A DNA stretch of 64,000 nt from Brasenia schreberi. Its lineage: Eukaryota; Streptophyta; Magnoliopsida; Nymphaeales; Cabombaceae. A program made the translations under genes and the position numbers. This document shows positions 51,908 through 63,453 of the stretch, piece after piece; the first letter of the stretch is position 1, and every line of letters starts with the position of its first letter. The notes under the pieces are model-generated. The model saw only the letters and a list, made by a program, of their open reading frames with translations. It did no database searches and was not told the DNA's origin. The stretch covers positions 23,108,501-23,172,500 of the forward strand of contig JAYKKT010000089.1 of assembly GCA_036023115.1 (NCBI GenBank), read 5' to 3'.

Positions 51908-54900
51908 ATGGAAAAACAAAAACTCGAAAAAAATATGTTTTGTATAGTTCCCAAAATTCTTGTTTTACAAAAACCCAAAAAAATCGAAAATTTGGAAAAT
52001 ACCAAAAAGATTTTGTACATAGCCGCTCCTGGTAGGACTTTGGCGAAAGAAAAGGATTTCGAAAGAAACGTCGTCTGCATAGCCAGACCAAAAATTTCGA
52101 AATCACTTGAAAATCCAAGTACAAAACCAGGTTATTTTGAAAATCACGCATCAAGTTCCCTCGGGTCTATAGCCCACGAGAATGATCAAAGCCCAGAAGT
52201 GGATCTCCTTGAGGAAGATCCCACTTCTGAGCTCCCAGAATTTCATAGAATTCTCGATTTTGAAAGACCTTCCCAATCAGTAGGAGGAGATTTCGTAGAG
52301 GTGAACCTAGGGGATGATTCCAATCCCAAAACCATCAAAATAGGCGCATGCTTGCATGAAACTGAAAAGTTAGCATTCATTGCATTTCTACGGACCTATT
52401 TAGATGTGTTTGCATGGACGTATGAAGACATGCCGGGCATAGATCCCAGCATAGTCGAGCATCGTCTTCCCTTAGATGTAGGTGTAAAACCAATAAAGCA
52501 GAAGCTTAGGAAAATACACCCGAATGTACACACGCAAGTCAAAGAGGGTTTAGAAGATCTGCTAAAAGCCGGATTTATAAAACCCATTGCGTATTCTGAT
52601 TGGTTGTCAAATATCGTTGTAGTTCGAAAAACCAATGGGAAAATTCGAATATGCATCGATTTCAGAAACCTGAATAAAGCCACTCCAAAGGATAATTATC
52701 CTTTACCAAACATAGATTTGATAGTCGATAGTACTGCAAATCATGAAATGTTTTCATTCATGGATGGTTATTCAGGCTATAATCAAATCAAACTAAGCCC
52801 ACGAGATCAAGGTAAGACCGCCTTCACAACCCCATGGGGCACGTACTGCTATACAGTCATGCCCTTTGGTTTGAAAAATGCCGGCGCAACATACCAACGA
52901 GCCATGAACACGATCTTCCATGATCAAATTCACGAGCTCGTAGAAGTGTATGTAGATGATCTCTTGGCAAAATCCAAAACCCGGTGCACCCATATCGAAT
53001 GTTTACAAAAAATTTTCGAAAGGCTTAGGCTTTACAAAGTAAAGCTAAACCCTCAAAAATGTGTGTTCGGGGTAGAATCAGGAAAGCTTCTAGGCTTTAT
53101 GGTAAGCCAAAGGGGAATAGAAGTCGACCCCTCTAAGTGTCGAGCCATCATAAACATGGCTCCACCCTCCAATCTCACCCAAGTCCGTAGCCTTCAAGGT
53201 CGATTACAATCTGTGCGCCGATTCATATCGAATCTGGCAACTAGATGCGAACCCTTCAACAAACTGTTGAGGAAGGGTACGAAATTCTTATGGGATGACG
53301 AATGCCAAAAGTCCTTCGAGAGACTAAAGGCATACTTGGTTAATCCCCCCGTTTTGAATCCTCCAAAACAAGGAAAACCGCTTTTATTATACATCTCCGT
53401 GCATGTAAACGCTTTAGGAGCCCTGTTGGCTCAATACGAGGATGACACCCATAAGGAGTATGCCATCTACTATATTTCGAAAACTCTCTTGGCTTATGAA
53501 CGGAATTATCAAGCCATGGAGAAGACGTGCTTGGCCCTAGTCTGGGCCTGCCAGAAATTCAGACACTACTTCCTAGATCATGAGATCTGGATAGTATCCA
53601 AGCTTGATCCAATCAAGCACTTGTTCGAAAAACCCATTCTCACGGGTAGATTGGGCAAATGGCAACTCCTTCTAATGGAGTATGATCTGAAATACCATCA
53701 CCAGATCTCCGTTAAAGGGCAAGCCCTAGCAGATTACGTGACTGACTTCCCCTTGGAGGACGCATATCCCACTCTTGTCGAAATGCCTGATGAAGGCATA
53801 TTGCAAAACCATTGTCAAAACCACATTTTGGCAAATTCTTTCGAAAACCAAGTGTGGAAGATGCACTTCGACGGGGCACGAAACCAACGAGGGGCTGGTG
53901 CCGGGATCATCCTAATCTCCCCTGAAAAGGGCGAGATTCCCATAGCAGTCCGCTTAGATTTCGAATGTTCCAACAACGTAGCTGAGTATGAAGCACTCAT
54001 ACAAGGCTTGAGGATTTCGAAAACTCTAGGGGCATCATGCATCGAGATCTTTGGAGATTCGCTCCTTGTCATAAACCAGGTTTTAAAAATTTGGCAAGTA
54101 CGTAATGAGAAACTACTTCCATATCACGAGTTGGCCACTCGATTGGTCCAATCCTTCCAGTCGTGTAAGCTCACACACGTGGGAAGAGAGGACAATGGCA
54201 TCGCCGATGCCCTCTCTTCCTTGGGTTCAGCCCTGAAGGTCGATCCCATTTCAGGGACCAGATCTTTGGAAATATGGCATGCGCCCCAGCCATCCACACA
54301 CGACTTGGATATTTGCCAAAACAACCCAGAGTCTATTGAAAAACCCTGGTTCTATGACATAAAACAATTTTTAGAAAATGGGGGATTCACCGAGGATGCC
54401 ACATCCAAAGATAGGGCATTCATTCGTAAGATTTCGACCCGATACACCATTCTGGGTGGGGTCTTATACAAAAAGAGTTTTACCGGCATTCTGCTTAGGT
54501 GTATCGACCTAGAGGAGGCTAGGATAGTGATGCACGAGTTCCACGACGGAGAATGTGGAGGTCATGTTAATGCCAACATGATGGCGATGAAAATACTTAG
54601 AGGGGGTTATTTTTGGTCCACCCTGAAAAGGGATTGTCACGATCATGTTAGGAAGTGTCATCCATGTCAAGTGCATGGGTACGCCATTCATATCCCTTCA
54701 TCTGCATTGCATTCCGTGGTCAGCCCCTGGCCATTTACCATGTGGGTGTTTGACATTATAGGCCCCATATTTCCAAAGGCCTCGAATGGGCATCGTTTTA
54801 TTTTAGCAGCCACGGAGTATTTCTCCAAGTGGGTGGAAGCCATTTCCCTAACGAATGTAATGGGGCAACATGTGGTGGCTTTCATCCGGAGGAATATCTT

Positions 54901-55594
54901 GGCTCGATTTGGGGTTCCACGAGACCTTGTGTCTGATAATGGTACCCCATTCAAGAACGAGCGGATGGTTAAGTTGTGCAACACGTATGGCATAACTCAC
55001 CACTTCTCCTCGCCCTACTACCCTCAAGGCAACGGCCAAGCCGAAGCCACAAACAAGACTCTCATTGGTATCATTGAGAAGACCTTAGAGAAGGGTAGGA
55101 GGTGGCATGAGAAGCTGGATGAAGCCTTATGGGCTTATAGGACTTCCATCCGGACTCCCACGAATGCCACACCATTCGAATTGGTCTATGGCACAAACGC
55201 CATTCTTCCCATTCATACCCAACTGCATTCATTCCATACATCCATTGCACTCGACCTCCCCCTAGAGACGCTTCAGCATGCTAGGATGGCCGAACTAGAT
55301 TTGCTAGATGAGAGGCAACTCCTTGCCATGGATCATGCTCGTGCATACCGGCAAAGGATAGCCCGACATTATAGCAAACACATGAGACCTCGCCACTTTG
55401 AAGTGGGGGATCTGGTCTTGAAAACCATCCATCATCGTGGCCCACACCCCCTAGGCAAGTGGCGCCCCAACTGGGATGGACCCTATGTTGTACGAGCAAC
55501 CACTACGAACAATTCGTATTGGTTGATCGATGTAGAAGGTAGGAATTTAGCAGATCCTATCAATATTCAATACTTAAAGAAGTATCATGTATAG
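51908..55594 (+). CDS. Pol polyprotein of element B (RT, two RNase H domains, integrase)
   Basis: 1228 aa, same ATG and length as A. RT has YVDDL at 348-352. The first RNase H lacks its catalytic Asp, as in A. The archaeal-type RNase H keeps the D655/E695/D717/D767 set (here CIEIFGDSLL instead of CIEVIGDSLL). The integrase has the HHCC finger, the DD35E core (D949, D1010, E1046) and the GPY/F tail. I count about two dozen substitutions against A, none at these residues. It starts 115 bp after the gag-pro stop. Catalytic sites look complete; autonomy depends on the gag-pro G749R change. Confidence 0.96.
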   Translation: MEKQKLEKNMFCIVPKILVLQKPKKIENLENTKKILYIAAPGRTLAKEKDFERNVVCIARPKISKSLENPSTKPGYFENHASSSLGSIAHENDQSPEVDLLEEDPTSELPEFHRILDFERPSQSVGGDFVEVNLGDDSNPKTIKIGACLHETEKLAFIAFLRTYLDVFAWTYEDMPGIDPSIVEHRLPLDVGVKPIKQKLRKIHPNVHTQVKEGLEDLLKAGFIKPIAYSDWLSNIVVVRKTNGKIRICIDFRNLNKATPKDNYPLPNIDLIVDSTANHEMFSFMDGYSGYNQIKLSPRDQGKTAFTTPWGTYCYTVMPFGLKNAGATYQRAMNTIFHDQIHELVEVYVDDLLAKSKTRCTHIECLQKIFERLRLYKVKLNPQKCVFGVESGKLLGFMVSQRGIEVDPSKCRAIINMAPPSNLTQVRSLQGRLQSVRRFISNLATRCEPFNKLLRKGTKFLWDDECQKSFERLKAYLVNPPVLNPPKQGKPLLLYISVHVNALGALLAQYEDDTHKEYAIYYISKTLLAYERNYQAMEKTCLALVWACQKFRHYFLDHEIWIVSKLDPIKHLFEKPILTGRLGKWQLLLMEYDLKYHHQISVKGQALADYVTDFPLEDAYPTLVEMPDEGILQNHCQNHILANSFENQVWKMHFDGARNQRGAGAGIILISPEKGEIPIAVRLDFECSNNVAEYEALIQGLRISKTLGASCIEIFGDSLLVINQVLKIWQVRNEKLLPYHELATRLVQSFQSCKLTHVGREDNGIADALSSLGSALKVDPISGTRSLEIWHAPQPSTHDLDICQNNPESIEKPWFYDIKQFLENGGFTEDATSKDRAFIRKISTRYTILGGVLYKKSFTGILLRCIDLEEARIVMHEFHDGECGGHVNANMMAMKILRGGYFWSTLKRDCHDHVRKCHPCQVHGYAIHIPSSALHSVVSPWPFTMWVFDIIGPIFPKASNGHRFILAATEYFSKWVEAISLTNVMGQHVVAFIRRNILARFGVPRDLVSDNGTPFKNERMVKLCNTYGITHHFSSPYYPQGNGQAEATNKTLIGIIEKTLEKGRRWHEKLDEALWAYRTSIRTPTNATPFELVYGTNAILPIHTQLHSFHTSIALDLPLETLQHARMAELDLLDERQLLAMDHARAYRQRIARHYSKHMRPRHFEVGDLVLKTIHHRGPHPLGKWRPNWDGPYVVRATTTNNSYWLIDVEGRNLADPINIQYLKKYHV

Positions 55595-56764
55595 GATCTG
55601 GATTAAATTCCAGTTTTCGAAAATTTTATAGGGATAGCTGCCCTGAGACGTGTGAATAAGGTGCAAAGGCGAACTCGTGTGACCCTAAGTGAGAGAATTC
55701 GCACTTGTGAAATAGTGGAGTTTTCAAAATCGTGGTTGCATTTCAAAATCCTTCTTCTTACAAAGAAAGGCCTAGTTCAACATAGCAAGATACTTGCAAG
55801 TAGTACGTGCTATTTCTAAATAGGCTGATCTGGAATGGATCGAGTGTAAGCTTGGGATAAGTCCTCCCCTCTTCTCTTCTCCTTCCAAAAGGAAAACAAA
55901 GGCCCAAATCAAAAGGGAATTTCCCATTTAGAGTCTCTTTCCAAAAGAAAGAAACCAGACTTGAAAAAGAAAAATCGATTCTCTTATGAAAAAGAGGGAT
56001 TAAAGAAAAAATACTCCCAAAGGGAGACCCTCTATGAAAAAGGAAAAAGAGGCCAAAAAGCTCAAAAAAGAGCAGTTTTCCGCCTTCTATGCCTTAAACC
56101 ACGGGACGCTTCAGAAGGGACCGTGGTATCTCTTTCCCATCCCTGGCTTATCCCAAGCTAAAGCATGGTTCATTTCGAGGAATCCTAAAGTAAAAATAGG
56201 ATTTACTTACTTGAATTTCATCTTGTTTGAGAATTCGACGTTCGAGTAAGGCATAGGAATTTGAAATGAAGCTTGTTTTCTTATAAAACCTTCGCTAGAT
56301 AAGCGAGTGTTAAGACTCAAACAAGGGCAAGCACAAAGAGCTCGAGATCCTTAGGATCGAGGCTCAAGACAGTTGTCCCTTTTGTAAATAGCTTTTGTAA
56401 ATAAGTTTTGAAAACCGAACATCGAACAGCATAGGATTTTGCTCACTTGGAGCAGTAGGCCTTGTAAGTCTCTAGAGTTCGACCACACCTGGTCTCTGGG
56501 AGGTCGCCACTCTTGGCACCACACCCATGTCATTTGCATTCCACGCATGGTACTTGCATGAACATGATCCCATTTAGGACCAGATTCCATAGTATAACCC
56601 TTTGGCGTGATATCTCCTCCTACCAGAGTTTGTAAAATTGAGATTTTTGCTAAAATGGGACGATCCCATGTTCTTCGTGGCTAGATCTAGGGAGACATTA
56701 AAAGGGGTGTTTGTCATCTTTGCCCTTATCCAAATCTATTTGGACAAGGCCAAAGAGGGGCATC
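55595..56764 (+). other. 3' non-coding region of element B, with PPT
   Basis: Collinear with 40995-42168: purine-rich stretch (about 55860-56070), hairpin ACCACGG...CCGTGGT (56098-56127), PPT CCAAAGAGGGGCATC ending at 56764. Short open frames here (for example 55961-56161) follow from base composition. Confidence 0.75.
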
Positions 56765-57994
56765 TGTAAACACCCCGAAATCCCACGAATTTCTTAAACG
56801 AATCTGGTTTTATACAAGCAGCCCCAAAGGGCCATTTTGAGTTTGGAAACCCAGGAGCCTTCCAAACAACCCTGTATATATGTTTTAAACTTTATCTTTC
56901 AAAAACATATGATATAGCTTTTGAAAACCCTTTTAAAACATGTTTTGAAACCCCGAAGTGGCTTGGCCCGATCAAGACAGGACCAGGAGAGCCAAGAAGA
57001 GCCCGGAACCGGAGCACCTGTCGAGCCCGGCGCAACAACTCTTGTATCTGATTCACACCCCAGGATCTCGAACGTCCAAGACCCTGTTCTTATCAAAATA
57101 GCATTTGAAGTCATCTCCGGAAGGCAGAAACGGAGGCGGACGACTATGTTGGCGAAGACCCAACGCAGACGGAGTACTGATGATGTCAGGCCCCGCACAA
57201 ATCGTCCGTCTCGAACCCAGCTCGAAGGAGTCAGAGTTCAGTTTGGATTGGATCTGGACCATATATATCCAGATTCCAATCCAAACCCATATGTGGACAT
57301 GGATTCGGATTTGGATCCAGAGATCCAATCCAATATCCCTATCCATGGCCCACATCACCTTCTCATAAAGGGAGGTGGGGCCCACTTGAAATTCACGTGG
57401 GATATTGGGCATGAGAGAGAGTGGGGGTGAAAAATATCAAGAGTGTTGTATTAAGCTTGACTTGTGTGTCAAGTTTGGGTTAATCATGTGGGTTAGCCTA
57501 ATTGAGTGGGTTTAAGCTTGTAATTAGCTAAAACCTAACCTAGGGCTGCACCAACATGGGGTGATCAAGGTCTATGGGCCATGCTAAGGGAGCTCCTTCA
57601 CCTAAACCTAACCCAAAATGCCTAAACCTAGCCTAAACCCCTAATCCACCCCTAATCTGAACCTAATCACCTAACCCACTTCCCTAATCCCGGCCTAATC
57701 CCAACCTAAGCACCTAACCCACTCCCCTAATCCTTCCCTAAACCTAGATTAATTCCCCTAATCCTAGCCTAAACCTAGCCTAATCACCTAACCTAGCTCA
57801 CTAAACCTCACCCTAAAACCCAACCACCTAACCTAGCCCTAAACCCCTAAACCACCCTTAGCCCACGATTTACCCAAACCCCTAGTTTTAAAATATCTGG
57901 CCCAACCCCATCCAGCCCACCTTATCTACATACTACCCTACCTAAACCACCTAACCACTACCCACAACCCAGCCCTAACCGACCTACCCATCCC

Positions 57995-58003
57995 CTATTT
58001 AAA
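57995..58003 (+). promoter_or_regulatory. TATA box of element B 3' LTR
   Basis: CTATTTAAA, same context as the other A/B copies. It could drive read-out into LTR C. Confidence 0.55.
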
Positions 58004-59970
58004 CCCCCCTCATTGTGGGCGGGTTTTCTAAGTGGAAACCACCTCTCCATCCAGCCGGGCCCTCTCCTTCTCCCATCTTCCATCCAGCCGTGACCACTCC
58101 CCAGCAGCTCCACCTGCTCCACCAGCCGCCACCTGCTCCGCCACCTTCCCTCTTCCGTCCACCACCACTGCCCCCCAGCCGAACGCCACCATCCTTCCCC
58201 AACTCCACCAGCCGACAGCCACCTGCCCGCCACTCTTCCACTCCATCCGCCACTTCTCCCCATTCGGTAAGTACCCCAAACTCCCTCAAAGCCCCTCTCT
58301 ACCACCTCTCCACTCTTAGCCACCCATCTTCCCTTCAGCTCAGCCCCTTGCCGCCACCACCTAAGCCTAGCCGAACCTAGGATAACCCAAGTGGCTGGCC
58401 ACTACTTAGCCACCATCTCCCATTCGGCCAACCCCCTAGGTGTCCTCTTTGGCCTTCCCACTAGCTCACCTTTTAGGTCCAGTTTCCCTAAGTACCTAAC
58501 TTCCCTAGTGACCCTAAGACCCACTTATTTAGCCACTCTAAACTCCCTACTTGGAGGCGCCACCTACTTGCCACCGGCCACCTTCGAGGCGCCTATCCCG
58601 CGCCCCACTTGCAGCCGGCCAGCACCCTTGATCACATACCTTCGCGGAGCTCCCGTTTGCAGCCCAAAGCCAAGGCCACGCTCAAGCAAGACCTCTACGG
58701 ACCAGCTACTCGTAAGTGTCTAAACTCGGTCTTTAGTCATACACTTGCTTGAAATTCAATTTGATACGGGGTTGTAATAACGGAGCATAGTCTCCCCCCG
58801 CTTGTAATAACGTGGCTTGGCACAACCACACACGTGCACTCTCTTAGTCGTGCACAATTTTGAACACACACGGGCCTAATCAGCCCCTAATATATAAGTG
58901 TACATATATATTTCATTTCCGAAGGGTTTTGTTTAAGTTGGGTGCGTTGTCTTTCAATTCAAGCACTCTCACACACATTGAGCTTTCGCTCTTATTTGAA
59001 AGACCCAAGTAAGGGCCGACCTATACTATTTGGGTTTCATTTCTAGTCGTGTGAGTAAGTCTTTCAATTCAAGCACTCTCACACACATTGAGCTTTCGCT
59101 CTTATTTGAAAGACCCAAGTAAGGGCCGACCTATACTATTTGGGTTTCATTTCTGGTCGTGTGAGTAAGTCTTTCAATTCAAGCACTCTCACACACATTG
59201 AGCTTTCGCTCTTATTTGAAAGACCCAAGTAAGGGCCAACCTATACTATTTGGGTTTCATTTCTTGTCGTGTGAGTAAGTCTTTCAATTCAAGCACTTTC
59301 ACACACATTGAGCCTTCGCTCTTACTCCCAAGACCTTAGTAAAGGCCTTATTGCAGTTATATTTGGGTTTCATTTATGTCGTGTGTGTAGTACTTCAATT
59401 CAAGCACTCTCACACACATTGAGCCTTCGCTCTTACTCCCAAGGCCTTAGTCAAGGCCATACTGCAATTTATATTTGGGTTTAATTTCATGTCGTGTGTG
59501 TAAGTCTTTCAATTCAAGCACGCACCCACATTGAGCCTTCGCTCTTATTTGCAAGACCCGAGTAAGGGCTCATATACATAAGATATATATATATCTCCCT
59601 TCGGTTATTTCCCTTCGGTTATTTCCCTTCGGTTATTTCCCTTCGGTTATTTCCCTTCCGTTATTTCCCTTCAGTATTGTCTTTACATTTCGGGTTTTCC
59701 CTTTGGAGTAGCGTGAGTTTGCATTGCATCTACGCCATACCACGAGGTAGGATGCATATTGCATCGAAGCAACCCCGCTCGAATTCGCCCATGTAGTGGA
59801 GTGTTCATAACACACAAACTAGGCGACCCAAAAAGGGATAAAAGAAAAGACTTAGGCACGTGCAAATCCACGTGATCTAAAACATGCAATCGCATCTTAA
59901 AGACCCGAAATAGACACCTCGAACCGTCTCGTAGACTTTCTCCCCAAAACTCGATTTTTGCAAAAGCGTA

Positions 59971-60089
59971 CAGACTGACCCTTGCGCATCGGTGCAAGAA
60001 GGTCTGCGACGACAAGAGCTCACTTGCTCACAGTCGCCATGTTTAGAAGTCAGTATTAAAAATATCTTCGCTAGCTTAAGTAAGCTAGC
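59971..60089 (+). other. Conserved U5 two-stem-loop module, element B 3' LTR
   Basis: Stem-loop 1 59971-60006, stem-loop 2 60070-60089, same stems as A. Confidence 0.85.
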
Positions 60090-60192
60090 TGGCACGCCCT
60101 ATTCGTATACATAGGCCTTAGACGCACGATAAGATCCACTCCAAGCCACGAAAGAGGCGAAGAGGCGGGGATTTTCGCGCGTCTACAACGCC

Positions 60193-60281
60193 CTATTTGT
60201 ATACATAGGCCTTAGACGCACGATAAGATCCACTCCAAGCCACAAAAGAGGCGAAGAGGCGGGGATTTTCGCGCGTCTACA
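60193..60281 (+). repeat. Element A 3' LTR, part 2
   Basis: The last 89 bp of A's LTR, identical to 34094-34182. It follows B and its TSD copy (60188-60192) and is followed by GTAAA, the TSD of A. Confidence 0.97.
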
Positions 60282-60286
60282 GTAAA

Positions 60287-63060
60287 TACCCGAATGGAAG
60301 TGCAACTCACGCAACTTTAAGGGAAATACCCGAACTTGAAAGCAGCTCACATGACTTGAATGTAAATTGCAGAATTTGAAATATACTTATATATTTAAGA
60401 GCGGAAAGGCTCAATGCACGCATGTGTGTAGTGTAAAATTTTAATGACAAATTCACACGACTTGAGTTGAACTTGCCAAAATTGAAATATAAGTATATAG
60501 TAAGAGCGGAAAGGCTCAATTGTGAGTGAGTGCTCTTGGTGTGTAAATGGAAAGACAACTCACACAACTGGAATTGAACCACCCGGAAATGTAAGTGCAT
60601 ACACAACTTGAATGTAAAACTCACGCAGCTTGAAAGTATATAAATACACTATATCTTATGAGCAACAAAGGCCCAAAAGGTGCATGAGAGTGTGGAGCAA
60701 GTGCTCGAGTACTTTTGTGTGTAAGAGAGGAAACTTAAATGACAAACTCACACAACTTTAATGTAAAACCCACGCTGCTGGAAAATATAGAAGTATGCTA
60801 TATCTTATGAGCAACAAAGGCTCAAAAGGTGCGTGAGAGTGTGGAGCAAGTGCTCAAGTACTTCTTGGGTGCGAGTGTGAAATTTAAATGACAAACTCAC
60901 ACGACATGAATGTAACAACCCAAATTGAATTGCAACTCACATGGCTTTCACTAAAGTCTTTAGCTTAAGAGTGAAGGCCCAATGTGTGTGCAATAGTGTG
61001 CAATTAAGAGCGGAAAGTCTCAAGTGCACATGGGTGTCTTGTGTACATTTAAGAGAAATATGGCTCAAGTGTACGTGTGTGCTTCGTGTATCAAGCATCA
61101 ATATTACATTTGACGGGGAGACTACGCTTCATTATTACAACCCCATATCGAATTGAATTAAATCTGAAATGAGTAAAGTAAAAACCGAATTTAAACACTT
61201 ACAAGTGGATGGCTTTTCCTCTCAATCGTGCTTGGGCTTCATCCACCTTGGCAGCCAAGAGATGGGTCTCCCTAGGTGGGCTTTTGACGTGAGTTTGAGC
61301 TTGGGGTAGTCTTGGGTGTTTAGACTTAGGAAGGACTTAGGTTCGGCCAAGAGGGATGTTGGCTAAGGTGTGTCACGGCCTAAGGGGAAAGGCTGCAGCT
61401 GGGAGGTCTTGGCTAAGGTAGGTGGTGTGACAGGTAAGGGTGGCTGGGTGTCGTGAGGTAGGTGCTAGCGTGGGGTACTAGGAAAGGGGTTCGGCTGAGT
61501 GGGGGTAATGGCAGGTAGGCGGGTGTTGTAGGGGGTTCAGCTGGGACGGCAGGCGCTATGGAGTGTCCTACGGCAGGGAGGTGATGGGGGATAGTGCTAG
61601 TCGGTTGGCTGGTGGGGGTGTTGGGAGATAGGTAGGTAAGGTAAGGTGGTTGTGGTGCGGCAAAAGGGGTACAGGGCGCTGGAGTTAGCGCTAGGATGGG
61701 TGCGGTATGGCGCTAGGTGCGCCGGGGGTGTTTGGGTGGTCGGGTGCTAGGGCGTGGGTGCGGTATGATGCTAGGTGCGCTGGGGGTGTTAGGGTGGTCG
61801 GGTGCTAGGGAGTGAGGTGTAGGTGCCGGTCATGACAGGCGGGTGGCGTGGCCGGTGGCTGGTGTAGTGGGGTGCTAAGGTGGTAGGTGGCTGGAGCTAG
61901 GCGGGTGTGGGTGCTAAGTTGGTAGGTTACGACTGGGAAGGTGAGGGAGTCGGGTGTTGTCTAGGGGGACGGTGCTAGGATGGGTTCAAACCGAGTGCAG
62001 CTGCACTCGGTTGGGCTTAGGTTTAGGTGAGTTAGGGGGAAGTTTGGGTCGGTTTAGGTGAGTCGGTTTAGGTGAAAAAGGCTAGGTTTAGGCTAGTTTA
62101 GGGTTAGGTTTAGTACGGTGGGTTAGGTGGTTTAGGCTAGGTTAGGGTGAGGTTGAGAGACCTACCTCTTGGAGCCGGTCCACCATGCCTTGCCCATGAT
62201 TCCACGCCCTTGTGCAGCCCTCCTTCAAGTTGGTGCAGCCCTTTGGTTTGAGCCTAGGTTCATACAAGGCTTGAACCCATGCCCTTGATCAAGCCCACAA
62301 GGCTAGCCCACTTGAAAATATCTAGCACACCAATTTTCTCTCACCTACTTTATGCAAGCTCTCCCCAAGCCTCCTTCGATTTCACGTGAACGTGTGGGCA
62401 CCCCCTCACTTCTATTTATAGGCAAATGAGGTGGGTCTTGGGTATGGATCTTTGATTTGGAATTTGAGATCCAAATCCGATCTAAACACTATTTGGGTCT
62501 GGATCTGGATATTTGGGTTCAGATCCAATCCAAATTTTTGTTTCTTCACTCCTTCTTGGTGTTTCGAGATGAACAGTTTTTGCGGGCCCTAGTTTCATCA
62601 ATGCTCTGTCTTGTGCTTGGTTTTCCCCAACTTTGTCGTCCGAACTCCTCACCTTTCTAAACTTCGTTTCAATTGATTTTTGATCTTTTGGGCTTGGATT
62701 TCTGCTATTTTGGTGGATGTTATTGGCTTGGCATTTGATGCTTCGGGCTTGAAGTTTGCTTCTGGCCTGGGCTTTCCTTTTGCCTTTTGATCCGTGCTTT
62801 TATCAGGCTAGGATGACTTTTGGGCTTTTGAACCTGTTTTTGAGGCTGCTTTTGATTAGGCTCCACCTGTTGGATTTGGGCTTTTACAAAATGGAAACTT
62901 GGCCCGAGTTTGAGAAATTCATGTTTTGAACTGGGTTCAAAACAGAAGTTTAAGGCTTTTGTAACTCCTAGGTTTTTTAAAACTCAGAATCTGGTTTTGA
63001 AATGGATGTTTTAAACGAGGTGTTTGCTTTTGAAAGTCATTTGATTTTGGGGTGTTTACA
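60287..63060 (-). mobile_element. Solo LTR C (minus strand), 5' part
   Basis: On the minus strand it starts TGTAAACACCCC at 63060. Then come ATCCAA-type repeats (about 62440-62540), TATAAATAG (62412-62420), a CCTAA-rich block (about 62000-62160), a C-rich block (about 61400-61980), GGAG/CTCC (about 61103-61141), and tandem repeats with GAGCGGAAAGGCTCAAT (plus strand) from about 61060 to 60282. It continues at 30905 across element A. Same subfamily as solo LTR F. Confidence 0.93.
62412..62420 (-). promoter_or_regulatory. TATA box of LTR C
   Basis: The minus strand reads CCTATAAATAGAAG, as in LTR F, before the CCTAA block. Confidence 0.7.
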
Positions 63061-63065
63061 GATAC

Positions 63066-63453
63066 CCTATACCCACTGAAGTGGTTAAAGTGGTTCGATA
63101 CCCTATACCCACGAAAAGGGTTAAATGGTCAAGGTGGTTATAGACTGACTCACGAAGCAAAAGTAGGTCACCCTTGCAAACAGAAATTGGGAATGAAACC
63201 CAGTGCTTTTCCAAAATAATATTTGAAGATTTCATTAAATTTGATGTTTTTAAATACAAAAATATTTTTATATAAAGTGTTTGAAAGCATACCTGCCATA
63301 TATAAAATTGAGACCGAAAGGAGGCAAATTCCCTAGAATGAGGAGGTGGTATAAACCAAAAAAGCAACAACCAAGCACCTGCCAATTTCGGCATTCTTGG
63401 GCAATGTAACCTGGAAATTTTAGTTTCAGGTATTAAAAAGGAAAGTCGGCACC
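63066..63453 (+). mobile_element. LTR D, continuation (part 2)
   Basis: It resumes the GGTTAAAGTGGTTCGATAC units broken at 30392, then TGACTCACGAAGCAAAAGTA and ATGAAACCCAGTGCTTTTCC as in E (22670-22730), and a GGAAAGTCGGCACC start of the short repeats. It is cut near 63454 by another minus-strand LTR. Confidence 0.8.

Larger units (their letters stand above)
45357..60187 (+). mobile_element. Element B: full-length Tat-type Gypsy retrotransposon nested in A's 3' LTR, TSD ACGCC
   Basis: 5' LTR 45357-48778 (3422 bp), internal region 48779-56764 (7986 bp, exactly as in A), 3' LTR 56765-60187 (3423 bp). ACGCC at 45352-45356 and 60188-60192 is the TSD. After it A's LTR resumes and completes its exact length, so this is a true nested insertion, not a tandem duplication. 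The LTRs differ from each other at about 17 sites. Both ORFs, PBS and PPT are intact. Total 14,831 bp. Confidence 0.97.
56765..60187 (+). repeat. Element B 3' LTR
   Basis: 3423 bp, TGTAAACACCCC to GCGCGTCTACA. Blocks as in the 5' LTR: TATA 57995-58003, GGAG hairpin 58772-58811, 110-bp repeats from about 58950, stem-loop module 59971-60089. The TATA-to-repeat spacer region near 58900 holds the densest cluster of differences from the 5' LTR (GTGTACATATATATTTC versus GTGTATATATACTTTC). Confidence 0.96.
30906..60281 (+). mobile_element. Element A: full-length Tat-type Gypsy retrotransposon, interrupted by element B, TSD GTAAA
   Basis: 5' LTR 30906-34182 (3277 bp), internal region 34183-42168 (7986 bp), 3' LTR 42169-45356 plus 60193-60281 (3188 + 89 = 3277 bp). 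GTAAA at 30901-30905 and 60282-60286 is the TSD. The two LTRs have equal length and differ at about nine sites by eye, all transitions. PBS, PPT and both long ORFs are intact, so apart from the interruption of its 3' LTR the element looks young. Without B it is 14,540 bp. It sits inside LTR C. Confidence 0.97.

Noticed and set aside
45357..60187. A/B arrangement as an assembly duplication
   Set aside because: Distinct TSDs, distinct LTR subtypes and the exact completion of A's LTR after B argue for a real nested insertion; long reads would settle it.
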